Origin: Lunularia cruciata
Taxonomy: Eukaryota; Streptophyta; Marchantiopsida; Lunulariales; Lunulariaceae
Reading direction: 5' to 3'
NCBI GenBank assembly: GCA_948567375.1
Contig: OX419756.1
Location: forward strand, 63,466,552-63,530,551
DNA length: 64,000 bases
Below, one piece after another: positions 11,163 to 21,074 of the stretch. Numbering within the stretch: the first letter of the stretch is position 1; the number at the start of each line of letters is the position of its first letter. The position numbers were made by a program, and so were the translations under genes. The notes under the pieces were generated by a model. It did not search any database and had not been told where the DNA came from. It was given only the letters and a program-made list of their open reading frames with translations.

Positions 11163-11695
11163 TAAGAGTGTACATAAGGCTCCTAATCACTCATGTAACT
11201 GACCCAAAGATACTTAATATATGATCTCGCACTTTGGATTCATTCAATGCTGTTATTTCTTTTCTAATTCTATCCTATCTTCAATCAGAATTGAAATTGA
11301 AGTCATGGGTATCCTAAATATTTTTTTCCTTACTCTTACTTCCTCTAATACCTCTGGCAAAATCCCAAAGTCACCTTCACTGCACTCCAAGGTCTGACTA
11401 CCTCAGATTGAATCATATTTGTTTTGCGGCAAAGTCTTAAGACCTCAAGTCGTATAGTCCCAAAGACACTAACTTACTATGTACATCTACTCCCAAAACT
11501 TCAAAGGCTTGTAACTTCTTTTAAAAACCTTGAAACTCTGCAATTTTGGTGGCAACGGAAAGCCCTGAAGGAGAAGCTTCCAACAAAATATAGCATGCTT
11601 GATCTGCACATGTCGTTATTGAGATACAACTCCTGCAAGAATCCTGATATGTAACCTCCATTCTGATGCAAAGTACCCTCTTTTGACGTCTGGCC
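11163..11695. other. Unassigned intergenic stretch
   Basis: I recognise no gene or repeat here. It is AT-rich, with short ORFs only (the longest about 78 codons, not resembling any retroelement protein I know). It lies between an A LTR piece and a solo B LTR and may be the remains of an older element. Confidence 0.3.
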
Positions 11696-12387
11696 TGTGA
11701 GCCGGCCTGTCTCTCACTCAGGATGAGCCTCTTATGGCTATTATGGTAGCGCACCATGGACTAAGAAGGCAAGGAACCCCAACTCCATCATACTCCTCCA
11801 AGGCTAACACTCCAAGACTCAAGACATTGCTCACTAGAGAACTCAATGAGAGAGAGATAGTTGCAAATGAAAGGATGTTGAGTACCTCCTCACCCCTTGT
11901 TTATATACTTGTAAAATAGTTACGTACCAAAGTTACTAATTACCGTAGTAACTCAAGTTACTAGACTAAAAGTCAAGTAAAGTCAAAAAGTAGAAAGGAA
12001 TATCCATTCACATGGGCATATTCCCTTAAGCATGTGGTCTTATCTTGACCCAACCACTAAGTCAAGGATTCCTTCACATGGGCTATCCTTGGACTAAAGA
12101 AGAATCCAAAACAAAAAGGCTTGCGGGCCCAAGAGTTCTCAACTCTTTCCTCAAAGCCAAACACCTAGGAATAATACCAAGTGAACATACTAAAATCCAA
12201 AATAGTGGTGCTCATCTTTTCTACTTCCTCTAAAGTAAGGTCCCCTCTATCTTAGCTATGACTAACTTTAGCTAACCATGACTAATATAGAACCATCCTT
12301 TATCTCTACATAAATAATATCTCTTAAGTACTTGTAATACCAAGCTAAATATCATAATACCACACACATGCACAAATGGGTGTTATA
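11696..12387 (-). repeat. Solo LTR of family B
   Basis: This single minus-oriented LTR starts TGTGAGCCGG and ends TGTTATA (last bases mutated from TTACA). It has perfect 4-bp flanking repeats GGCC at 11692-11695 and 12388-12391. There is no internal domain. It is the clearest evidence in the window that family B makes 4-bp target-site duplications. Confidence 0.9.
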
Positions 12388-12415
12388 GGCCTCCTTCTTC
12401 TTCTTCTTTCTCCTT

Positions 12416-13270
12416 TATGACAACCCGGCAAATATCACTTTTGCGGTTATTAGGTAAGTAAAGTTTGTTCCCGCAGAGATATGAGTCAGAATTGGTTAAA
12501 TACAAAGTCAAACAGTAACACTGGAGTTCTTCTTGGTTGCGTCTTTAATCTCTCAGGTAGAAACAAAACCCTGAAGAGAGTAACAAGCATTGACTCGTAG
12601 TCTTGTCACAAATTTCACACTCCTAATCACAACTCCATCAATTCTTTCCAAAAAATTTTGATTGTGATGATTGAGGGTCTCCCAAAAATGGCACTTCACT
12701 ACAAAACAACTTTGCCTCAGAATTGTGTTCCACCCCTCCACTGAAGGCACAACTTCCTCAATCTAAATTGCTTCACATTAACACTGCGCTGCACTCACAA
12801 ATGCAGAATACTACCAACAATTCCTCTCAGATCTATCAAGGCATTGCTCCAATTGCACTTCATTCAGGATCAAACACATAGAATGAAGATCAAGGCTATG
12901 GAATCCAACATACAACAATCACACTGACTTGCACTTTAAATTTCTCCACACACTCACAAACACAAACACAAAGTTGATACTCGGAATCAAGCTTAAGTGA
13001 CAAGCACTGCTTCACAGCACTTTGCTTTATCTATTCTCAGAATTATGAGCATTGAACAACATCTAATTGCGAATGCCACTCTTAAATAGTAAAGCAATCA
13101 ACAGTTATCTTTCAAATGACTCTACAAACATGCAGATCCAAAATGACAATGCACCTCTTCATATCTGCATATTCAAATCTCAAATCGGTTTCTAATCCGA
13201 TCAGATGTCTTCTTCTTCCTCGGCTTTCAAACCCAAACTTGAAGTAACTTTACTTCCGACTACTCTGTCT
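12416..13270 (-). repeat. Truncated family A LTR
   Basis: It begins with TATGACAACCCGG (a mutated A terminus) and matches about 1282-2150 of the A1 LTR, ending just inside the C-terminal codons of the LTR ORF. It is cut at 13270 by B1. The rest of this LTR is not found on the other side of B1, where family D sequence begins. Confidence 0.8.
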
Positions 13271-13949
13271 TGTGAGCCGGCCTGTCTCTCACTCAGGATG
13301 AACCTCTGATGGCTATTATGGTAGCGCACCATGGACTAAGAAGGCAAGGAACCCCAACTCCATCATACTCCTCCAAGGCTAACACTCCAAGACTCAAGAC
13401 ATTGCTCACTAGAGAACTCAATGAGAGAGAGATAGTTGCAAATGAAAGGATGATGAGTACCTCCTCACTCCTTGTTTATATACTTGTGAAATAGTTACGT
13501 ACCAAAGTTACTAATTACCGTAGTAACTCAAGTTACTAGACTAAAAGTCAAGTAAAGTCAAAAAGTAGAAAGGAATATCCATTCACATGGGCATATTCCC
13601 CTTATCTTGACCCAACCACTAAAGCAAGGATTCCTTCACATGGGCTATCCTTGGACTAAAGAAGAATCCAAAACAAAAAGGCTTGCGGGCCCAAGAGTTC
13701 TCAACTCTTTCCCCAAAGCCAAACACCTAGGAATAATACCAAGTCAACACACTAAAATCCAAAATAGTGGTGCTCATCTTTTCTACTTCCTCTAAAGTAA
13801 GGTCCCATCTATCTTAGCTATGACTAACTTTAGCTAACCATGACTAATATAGAACCATCCTTTATCTCTATATAAATAATATCTCTTAAGTACTTGTAAT
13901 ACCAAGCTAAATATCACAATACCACACCCATGCACAAATGGGTGTTACA
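13271..13949 (-). repeat. B1 3' LTR
   Basis: This is the LTR next to the polypurine tract. It carries the 13-bp deletion shared with B3 and absent from B2 and the solo LTRs. It differs from its partner at 20396-21074 by very few bases (for example ACACCCATG against ACACACATG near the right end). Confidence 0.9.
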
Positions 13950-13963
13950 TTTACCCCCGGACT
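13950..13963 (-). other. Polypurine tract of B1
   Basis: On the minus strand AGTCCGGGGGTAAA directly precedes the 3' LTR start TGTAAC. This is the plus-strand primer position in gypsy elements, and it is repeated in B2 and B3. Confidence 0.75.
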
Positions 13964-13997
13964 AAGTTTTCACTTTGTCCTCAAAGTGAAGGTCTCT

Positions 13998-15437
13998 CTA
14001 CCTTCTATGGTACATCTTCAACTTATCATGGTTAATCCTATCAAAGTGTCTTCCTCCCAACTCCTTGAGATCATAGGTGTAATTGCCCCACACCTTCTCT
14101 ACTATGAAAGGTCCAAAGTACTTAGGCAAAAACTTCTTTTGCACTCTCTTGAATCGAATGGAATCAAACAACATTACCCAATCACCTTCTTTGAAAGGCT
14201 CCACCTTCTTCTTGCCTTGCCTCTTGTCATAGCTCTCCTTTTGTTTCCTTTGGGCTTGCTCCACTCGAACCATAGCAACTGCTCTTGCCTCTTCCAACTC
14301 CATGAGTTGATCCTTCCTTGACTTCCCTGCATCACTTCCTTGTGCTTTCTTCAATCTTCTATGAATGCTTTGGAAGGTAGGAAGATCAAAGTGAATAGGT
14401 AAGGTAGACTCAATACCATACACCAATTGGAATGGAGAATATCCAATGGAAGTCTTCATGGTTGTCCTATACTCCCACAAAACTGCATGAATCCTCTTGT
14501 CCCAATGATGTTTAGCCCCCTCCATTTCTGCATCTTTGGCCAACATCATGCACAAGGTCTGATTGGTTCTCTCTGCCAAGCCATTGGAATTTGGCTTATA
14601 GGATGTAGTTACTCTATGTGTGATAGAGAAATGTCGTAGCATGGCTGTAGTAATGCTTCTTGTAAACTCTCCTCCTCTATCAGAAACCAACTCCAAAGGG
14701 CATCCAAACCTAGTGATAATGCGTTCATAAAGAAATCTACCCACTTCATCTTCATTCTTGTCCCTCAATGGTCTAGCCTCAACCCACTTGGTAAGGTAAT
14801 CAGTAACTACCACAATGTACCGATTGTTCCTTGGGGTTCTATTGAGAGGTCCTACAAAATCAATTCCCCACTTCTCAAAAGGTCCTAGCAATGGAATTGA
14901 TCTAAGTGGTGGAGTGGATGTAGACTTTCTAGCAAAAGCTTGACAAACATGACAAGTTTTGCAATAATCAAGACAATCCTTGAAAATCCCTCTCCAATGG
15001 TAACCTGCATCTAGAATCTTGAAAGCAGTCACCTTTCCTGCAAAGTGTCCTCCACATACTAAACCTTCATGAAACTCCTTTATGAGTAGGATAGACTCTT
15101 CCTTACCCACTGCTCTTCGAAGTAGACCATCTGCTCCTTGGTGAAAAAGAATATCCTCCACCATTGTGTAAGGTCTAGATCTTGCTGCAAGGGCCTTCCT
15201 CTCCCTAGCATGCATCCCTTCTGGATAGTTACCTCTTGTCACAAAATCCACAATCTCCTTGTACTCCATTGGAATCTCTTGAGTGACTGAGATTGTCATG
15301 AGCTCCTCATCCGGGAAGGAATCATCTACTGGCTCATCTCCATCATGATCATAGGCTCTAGATAACAAATCAGCATTTGCATGTTTCTTTCCTGGCCTAT
15401 CCTCAATTGTGTAGTCATACTCAGACAAGAGTATCAT
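13998..15437 (-). CDS. B1 integrase and end of RNase H
   Basis: This 479-codon frame is the C-terminal part of the B1 polyprotein. It was separated from the upstream ORF by a one-base deletion near 15482, so its listed start is an internal methionine. It begins with the RNase H tail (ADLLSRAY). The integrase zinc domain follows: a histidine pair near residues 117-125 and CKTCHVC near 157-163. The catalytic triad is intact: D in GIDFVG near residue 192, D in SDRGGEF near 250 and E in GLAERTN near 286. The last 40 residues hold the KYFGPFIV module, with no chromodomain that I can see. Integrase joins the cDNA to host DNA. It ends 48 bp before the 3' LTR. Confidence 0.85.
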   Translation of the reverse strand: MILLSEYDYTIEDRPGKKHANADLLSRAYDHDGDEPVDDSFPDEELMTISVTQEIPMEYKEIVDFVTRGNYPEGMHARERKALAARSRPYTMVEDILFHQGADGLLRRAVGKEESILLIKEFHEGLVCGGHFAGKVTAFKILDAGYHWRGIFKDCLDYCKTCHVCQAFARKSTSTPPLRSIPLLGPFEKWGIDFVGPLNRTPRNNRYIVVVTDYLTKWVEARPLRDKNEDEVGRFLYERIITRFGCPLELVSDRGGEFTRSITTAMLRHFSITHRVTTSYKPNSNGLAERTNQTLCMMLAKDAEMEGAKHHWDKRIHAVLWEYRTTMKTSIGYSPFQLVYGIESTLPIHFDLPTFQSIHRRLKKAQGSDAGKSRKDQLMELEEARAVAMVRVEQAQRKQKESYDKRQGKKKVEPFKEGDWVMLFDSIRFKRVQKKFLPKYFGPFIVEKVWGNYTYDLKELGGRHFDRINHDKLKMYHRR

Positions 15438-15445
15438 CCACCTTG

Positions 15446-18400
15446 CTAGTCTCCCTTCAACATTAGGCTTGTTGAAGATGACTTCAAAGCCTTGTGATCC
15501 GTGACAATTGTGGCTTTCCCTCCAATCAAGTAGTGTCTAAACTTCTTGAGACCAAAGATCACTGCCAACCCTTCTCTCTCCATGACAAAGTAGTTCTTCT
15601 CTGCTAAAACCATCTGCCTACTAGCATAAGCTATTGGATGATCATGCCCATCTTGGTCTAATTGACTAAGAGTGCATCCTATAGCTACATTAGAAGCATC
15701 AGTGTAGAGGATGAAAGGCTTACTCCAATCAGGTTTAGCAAGAATTGGAGCTACAACAAGGGATTGCTTGAGCTCCTCAAAAGCTTTGAGAGCCTCCTTG
15801 TCTTCCAAAATCACCATGTAATCTACACCCTTCTTCATGTAGATGGTCAATGCATAAGCCTTGTTGGAAAATGAGAAGATGAACCTCCTATAGTACCCAA
15901 CCATTCCCAAGAATTGGCGTAACTTTGTCAAGCTTGAAGGGAATGGAAGGTCTGAGATTTTCCTCACCTTCTCAGGATCAACTGCTATTCCATCCTTGGA
16001 GATGATGTGCCCCAAAAGTAGACCTTCTTCACATCCAAAAATGCACTTCTCTGGGTTGAGTGATGCATTTGCCTCATCCAAGCGTTGCAAGACTTTGATT
16101 AGGTGCTCAAAGTGCTCCTCCTTGCTCCCATAGACACAAAAGTCATCAATGAAATCTCTCACAAATTTCCCAATGAAAGGTTCAAATACCTTGTTCATGA
16201 ACCGTTGGAATGTGGCTGGAGCATTGCAAAGCCCAAAAGGCATGACCTTGAAAGCGTAAGTTCCCCAAGGTGTGGTGAATGTGGTGAGTTGTTGATGCTC
16301 TGGTGCAATCTTGATTTGGTTATATCCACTATAACCATCTCCAAAACTGTACCTCTCATGACCTGCAACCTCCTCCAAGATCTCATCAATGAATGGCAAT
16401 GGGTAGTAGTCCTTCTTGGTAACAGCATTAAGCTTCTTGTAATCCACACATACCCGAAGCTTGCCATTCTTTTTCTTCACAATGACAATTGGAGACACCC
16501 ATTCTGAATTCTCCACCTCAAAGATAAATCCAGCCTCCTTGAGCTTATCAATCTCCTCCTTCACAACCAAAGATATTGGTGGGCTAATGCGACGTTGCTT
16601 TTGGCGGATTGGTCTTGCATGTGACTCCACCTCTATCTTGTGCTCCTCCAAGGTGACTTCCTTCAAATCCTTGTAACTAAAAGCAAACACATGGATGAAC
16701 TTGCGGAAAATCTCCTCAAATCTCACCTTCTCCTCCTTGGTAACATTTGGGCCATACTTGAGGGTAGATAACCTTCTCTCTACCTCCTCAAGTGTCAATG
16801 GTGATTTATCTGGGTCCTTCAAAACCTCTGGCTTAGGTGCAAAATCCATAGCACACAAGGGATACACATCTGAATCAGATTCAGATTCATCTTCCTCCGT
16901 GGAAGTCTCCTCTTCCATGCTTGTGTCCACACCTGAAGCTCCTTCTTCAGAATCTGATTCCCAATAATTAGAAGATGGGGTATCTGAATGTGAAGTGTTG
17001 GTGGTGTTAGTCACAGGAACAGTGACTCTATGGTTTGATGGCCCAATCCTCAAGTACCCTTTGTGCCATCGATCAGTTGTGCGTGCTGCTCTCAACCATG
17101 GCCTCCCAAGAAGTAAGTCATAGCTTGAATCCTTCAAGACTTGGAAAGTCATGAGATTTTGAACTCCCATAACTGAAACTACCACCTTATCCATCACTCC
17201 TACTGGTCGAACTTGTTGCTTGTTTGCCATGCTCACCACAAATGTTGAAGGTCTTGAGGGTATCATACCCAACTTCTTCATCAACCTTTCTGACATGGCA
17301 TTCACTGCTGATCCTGCATCAACCAATGCATCCTTGATGTTGTGACCATTCACTCTCACATCAATCTTGGAGGCATATTCACAAGCTTCCCATGGTGCTG
17401 GCTTGGCATCCACCACCCCCATTGATATTGGAACTTTTGCCTTCTTCTTCTTCTTGCTCCTTGTAGAACTCAAACCACCTCTAAGCTCCTTTCTCAAGGT
17501 AGGGTTCAAAGCAATTAATTGGCCCACCGTGATGTTAGCCTTGTGACTACCAACATCCTCCAACACATTGTAGCTCCATTGTTGCTTGGAGATCAAGAAG
17601 TCCTCCATCCCCAACTTCTTCCTTGGAGTCTTTGTTGTTGATGGTGTTGAGGTGCGAGTGCTCCTAGTAGACATAGGAGTATCCTTGCTTGAAGTAAATC
17701 CTTGAGAAGAGTGAACATCCTCTGCAAAACGAGCTCTCTTCTTCTCTTGTGCCAAAAGCTCCAAATTAGGACCCTTGGAGTTTGAGCACTCTCCCTTCTC
17801 ATACTTGCTCTCAACCACATCTATGGATGCTATCCCCTTACCTTTGTTGGGATTAGGAGCCACTTGGGTTTCACTACCTCCCTCTTTCCCTCTATTGGCT
17901 CCCTCATAACCCCTTCCTCCATGGTAAGTGGAATTTGGGCAATTCCTTTGGATATGGCCTCTTCCCCCACAACCAAAACAATTTCTATCATTGAAATTGT
18001 TGGCTAGTTGGCCTCCTCTATATGGATGGTTTCCATAACTCCTAGGCCCTCTCCCTACATTCTGATCCACCTCTCTCTTCTCCCATAATTGCACCACATT
18101 GATCTTGAGATCCGCAAGTTGTTCTGTGATGGTTTGGAGTGGATCTTTTGGTGGAGGTGCAAGAACTGGAGCAACTACTACTTGTGGTGCAACCCTTGTC
18201 ACCAAAGTATCAGAAGTTCCACCATACTTGTAGCCTTGAGGAGGATGCACAACCTCCTTCACCACCAAATCACTTTCATCCCCTTCCAAACTCTCCTCCA
18301 TACGAATTGCGATCTTGATAGCTTCAACCTTGGAAGAAGGTTTCTCATATCTCACCTTGCTTCTAATTTGTGGTCTCAATCCTCCCACAAAATTCTTGGT

Positions 18401-18823
18401 GAGCATGGCCCCTATGCCAATCATTGTAGTCTCCACATCATCCCCACCCTTCCTCAACACTATGCGAAATCTGGACTCCAATTTTTCCACTCTTTCCACA
18501 TAGACTCTCACTTTCTCTCCATCTCCTTGCTTGAGAAATGTAACCTCACTCATCAATCTCTCATAACTCTCATCAGGAAGAAAGTTCTCAATGAGTGCTG
18601 AAGTCAAAGTCTCCCAAGACTCCTCTTCCCCCTCTCTCCTCTCTCTCTTTTGGTATTCTGACTCATACCATGTAAGTGCTGCATCCTCAAAGAAATCTGG
18701 TAATAATGAGGCCCACTCATTCTTCCTCCTCTCATTGTTTCCTATGCAAGCTCTCTTGAAGTCTCTCACAAAGGCCTCCACATCTTCTCCATCCTTGCCA
18801 AAGAAAACCGGAAGTTTCCCCAT
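15446..18823 (-). CDS. B1 gag-protease-RT-RNase H polyprotein
   Basis: This 1125-codon ORF has an ATG start at 18821-18823, the start also used by B3. It opens with a gag capsid region (WYESEYQKRERREGEE, then the RVYVERVEKLESRF helix). The zinc knuckle CFGCGGRGHIQRNC is near residues 281-294. Aspartic protease has DAGSAVNAM near 500 (B2 and B3 have DGG). RT has SPIVIVKKKNGKLRVCVDY near 780 and the FIDDFCVY active-site box near 890. RNase H has YTDASN near 1037 and ends at TDHKALK, where a one-base deletion shifts the frame into about ten foreign residues. It makes virus-like particle proteins and copies RNA into DNA. The F-I-D-D-F box places it with the plant Ogre/Tat/Athila-like elements (from memory, not searched). 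Confidence 0.9.
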   Translation of the reverse strand: MGKLPVFFGKDGEDVEAFVRDFKRACIGNNERRKNEWASLLPDFFEDAALTWYESEYQKRERREGEEESWETLTSALIENFLPDESYERLMSEVTFLKQGDGEKVRVYVERVEKLESRFRIVLRKGGDDVETTMIGIGAMLTKNFVGGLRPQIRSKVRYEKPSSKVEAIKIAIRMEESLEGDESDLVVKEVVHPPQGYKYGGTSDTLVTRVAPQVVVAPVLAPPPKDPLQTITEQLADLKINVVQLWEKREVDQNVGRGPRSYGNHPYRGGQLANNFNDRNCFGCGGRGHIQRNCPNSTYHGGRGYEGANRGKEGGSETQVAPNPNKGKGIASIDVVESKYEKGECSNSKGPNLELLAQEKKRARFAEDVHSSQGFTSSKDTPMSTRSTRTSTPSTTKTPRKKLGMEDFLISKQQWSYNVLEDVGSHKANITVGQLIALNPTLRKELRGGLSSTRSKKKKKAKVPISMGVVDAKPAPWEACEYASKIDVRVNGHNIKDALVDAGSAVNAMSERLMKKLGMIPSRPSTFVVSMANKQQVRPVGVMDKVVVSVMGVQNLMTFQVLKDSSYDLLLGRPWLRAARTTDRWHKGYLRIGPSNHRVTVPVTNTTNTSHSDTPSSNYWESDSEEGASGVDTSMEEETSTEEDESESDSDVYPLCAMDFAPKPEVLKDPDKSPLTLEEVERRLSTLKYGPNVTKEEKVRFEEIFRKFIHVFAFSYKDLKEVTLEEHKIEVESHARPIRQKQRRISPPISLVVKEEIDKLKEAGFIFEVENSEWVSPIVIVKKKNGKLRVCVDYKKLNAVTKKDYYPLPFIDEILEEVAGHERYSFGDGYSGYNQIKIAPEHQQLTTFTTPWGTYAFKVMPFGLCNAPATFQRFMNKVFEPFIGKFVRDFIDDFCVYGSKEEHFEHLIKVLQRLDEANASLNPEKCIFGCEEGLLLGHIISKDGIAVDPEKVRKISDLPFPSSLTKLRQFLGMVGYYRRFIFSFSNKAYALTIYMKKGVDYMVILEDKEALKAFEELKQSLVVAPILAKPDWSKPFILYTDASNVAIGCTLSQLDQDGHDHPIAYASRQMVLAEKNYFVMEREGLAVIFGLKKFRHYLIGGKATIVTDHKALKSSSTSLMLKGD

Positions 18824-19061
18824 CTTAACCCCTCACTATCTTTCTTTTCTCTCAAAATTTTTTTTTTCCTCTTTTCTTTTCTCTCACTCTATTACTAATA
18901 GAGTATATACATGACTAACACCATCTGAGAATAATCCACTCTAGGGAACACAAAAGGTTCAGGTTGCTCCAAGTTTTCTATAGCAACATCAAATCCTAGA
19001 GTGCATATTAATCTAACTCTCATGGATAGTTTATCCATAAGTTGAAAGATTATCTCCATCA

Positions 19062-19535
19062 CTAATCTTGAGAACTAGCTGATGAAGGTGGTAGTATTTC
19101 TGTAGCTGTACTAAGACTCTCTCCAAGATCCTTCACCAAAGTTTCCAAAAGTGCTTTTACTCCACTACACTCATGTCCTTTTGGAAGTCCTTCAACTCCA
19201 CAAACCTCACACAACTCTTTGGTCTTAGATCTTCTCCCTCCCAATCTTGGTGAAGAAGGTCCAACATGCAAACCCAAGTCAAGTAAGCCTCTCCTTTCCC
19301 TCAATCTCTTGCTCTCAAAGGTCAATGGACATGAACTTGCCTTATGTCCCTTCTCTCCACATAGAAAGCACTTAGACTCACTCTTTCTTCCAAGTGGTGT
19401 AGGTTTTTGGATCCTCTCAACACTCTCTTCAAATTCTATTGTAAACTCTCTTTTCCTCAAATCCACCCCTACAATCACCTCAAACCCTTGGGGAACCTTG
19501 CATAATCTCAATTTCCACTCTTGATGACCCTCCAT
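19062..19535 (-). CDS. Extra zinc-cluster ORF in B1 leader
   Basis: This 157-codon ORF lies between the PBS and gag, in the same direction. I use the ATG of MEGHQEW, which also starts the B2 copy; the longer frame needs a GTG. The first half has a basic region and a classical zinc knuckle CFLCGEKGHKASSC (C-x2-C-x4-H-x4-C). The second half has CEVCGVEGLPKGHEC, a C-x2-C-x8-H-x-C cluster, then a short helix-like tail. The ORF is open in B1, B2 and B3. Its knuckle is distinct from the gag knuckle. It could be an RNA-binding or chaperone-like accessory protein; that is inference. I do not recognise a named family. Confidence 0.6.
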   Translation of the reverse strand: MEGHQEWKLRLCKVPQGFEVIVGVDLRKREFTIEFEESVERIQKPTPLGRKSESKCFLCGEKGHKASSCPLTFESKRLRERRGLLDLGLHVGPSSPRLGGRRSKTKELCEVCGVEGLPKGHECSGVKALLETLVKDLGESLSTATEILPPSSASSQD

Positions 19536-20373
19536 GTTCCCAAAGATGAATCTAAACACTCAAACATGCTTTTTGTTGATCTCAAACTTCTCATGCATGA
19601 GATCTCCACTCTGCAGAATTGACCCTTCCTCACAATGTCACTCAAATCTCCCAACGAATATGTCACAGTCCTCTGAAATTTTCCACACTTGATCACAACT
19701 CTAGGGCGTCCCTCCCTGCAAAATTTCAGATCTTTTCATTGAGCCATTTGGCCTAGACACCTTTCTATTCAGCACCCATATTTCAGATTTGGTCTGAAAA
19801 CCACCCCCCTCACTTCAAAAACCTATTTCTCCCTGCGCAAGAACTATCTCTCTCTAATTTTTGTGGCAGCAGGTAGGATACAATGTACTGAATTTTCTTG
19901 GAACTGTTCAGAACAATTCACTGAAAATTGAAGAAATGGCAGACTCTGTACAATTTTCCAGAGAGCATGCAATTGCGGGAGCACTTTACCCTATCAACTT
20001 TCAAAAATTCTAGCCCAGTGCGCATAGAAGCTCTCACAATAATTTCAAGTGTGCTAACTGAAAGATAACCCAAGCTATCATGTGTAGAAATCTCAAGTCC
20101 AGATCTCAAACTTGAGATTTTGCCCAAAATCACCTTAATCCCCAAAATCTGCAATCCACCTCACACAATCTCTCCAATTCCTCTCATGTGTACAAGATGT
20201 ACAAAATCACCTCAAAGACATCATAATGAACTACAGGGTATACAAATGGATCTTGGTTCTCTAACATAAGTTCAGCCCTCTTCTCTCCTAATGTTCTCTC
20301 CAAGTGAGCTCTCATAGCCTCCTTCTGCCTAATGTAGAATTGGACGCGGAACATTATCTTGCCTTCTAGAGAG
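19536..20373 (-). other. B1 5' leader between PBS and extra ORF
   Basis: This is about 840 bp of untranslated leader, also present in B2 (22568-23404) and B3 (56371-57207). It holds two short frames of 77-78 codons (20154-19918 and about 20370-20184) that are conserved among the copies but resemble nothing I know. Part of it is rich in pyrimidine runs. RNA packaging and dimerisation signals would be expected here. Confidence 0.45.
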
Positions 20374-20391
20374 GTCCCGGCAACGGAACCA
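20374..20391 (-). other. Primer binding site of B1
   Basis: The minus strand reads TGGTTCCGTTGCCGGGAC, four bases after the 5' LTR end. It begins with TGG to pair with a tRNA CCA end. The same site is at 22550-22567 in B2 and 57208-57225 in B3. Confidence 0.75.
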
Positions 20392-20395
20392 AAAA

Positions 20396-21074
20396 TGTGA
20401 GCCGGCCTGTCTCTCACTCAGGATGAACCTCTGATGGCTATTATGGTAGCGCACCATGGACTAAGAAGGCAAGGAACCCCAACTCCATCATACTCCTCCA
20501 AGGCTAACACTCCAAGACTCAAGACATTGCTCACTAGAGAACTCAATGAGAGAGAGATAGTTGCAAATGAAAGGATGATGAGTACCTCCTCACTCCTTGT
20601 TTATATACTTGTGAAATAGTTACGTACCAAAGTTACTAATTACCGTAGTAACTCAAGTTACTAGACTAAAAGTCAAGTAAAGTCAAAAAGTAGAAAGGAA
20701 TATCCATTCACATGGGCATATTCCCCTTATCTTGACCCAACCACTAAAGCAAGGATTCCTTCACATGGGCTATCCTTGGACTAAAGAAGAATCCAAAACA
20801 AAAAGGCTTGCGGGCCCAAGAGTTCTCAACTCTTTCCCCAAAGCCAAACACCTAGGAATAATACCAAGTCAACACACTAAAATCCAAAATAGTGGTGCTC
20901 ATCTTTTCTACTTCCTCTAAAGTAAGGTCCCATCTATCTTAGCTATGACTAACTTTAGCTAACCATGACTAATATAGAACCATCCTTTATCTCTATATAA
21001 ATAATATCTCTTAAGTACTTGTAATACCAAGCTAAATATCACAATACCACACACATGCACAAATGGGTGTTACA
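20396..21074 (-). repeat. B1 5' LTR
   Basis: This 679-bp LTR lies next to the PBS and matches 13271-13949. A TATATAAA box (minus strand) lies at the conserved place about 480 bp into the LTR. Its outer flank, starting AGCCAC, is family D integrase, not the A LTR sequence found outside the other LTR. Confidence 0.9.

Larger units (their letters stand above)
13271..21074 (-). mobile_element. Family B full-length element B1
   Basis: This is a complete 7.8-kb Ty3/gypsy retrotransposon. From right to left it has a 5' LTR (20396-21074), PBS, leader with an extra zinc-cluster ORF, gag-protease-RT-RNase H, integrase, polypurine tract and 3' LTR (13271-13949). Both LTRs are 679 bp and nearly identical, sharing a CTCACTCC variant not seen in the other copies, so the insertion is young. 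A one-base deletion in RNase H splits the polyprotein, leaving it nearly but not fully coding. The flanks do not match: GTCT on the left (in an A LTR) and AGCC on the right (in D1 integrase). A normal insertion would have the same host sequence on both sides. Confidence 0.9.

Noticed and set aside
11734-11919. A 61-codon ORF found in every family B LTR copy (also 13309, 20434, 50147, 57268)
   Set aside because: It is antisense to the element, overlaps the TATA region, and its conservation follows from the recent copying of the LTR.
20184-20417. A 78-codon ORF that spans the LTR end and PBS of family B
   Set aside because: It starts inside the LTR and crosses the primer site; it resembles no gag, and the listed start depends on LTR sequence.
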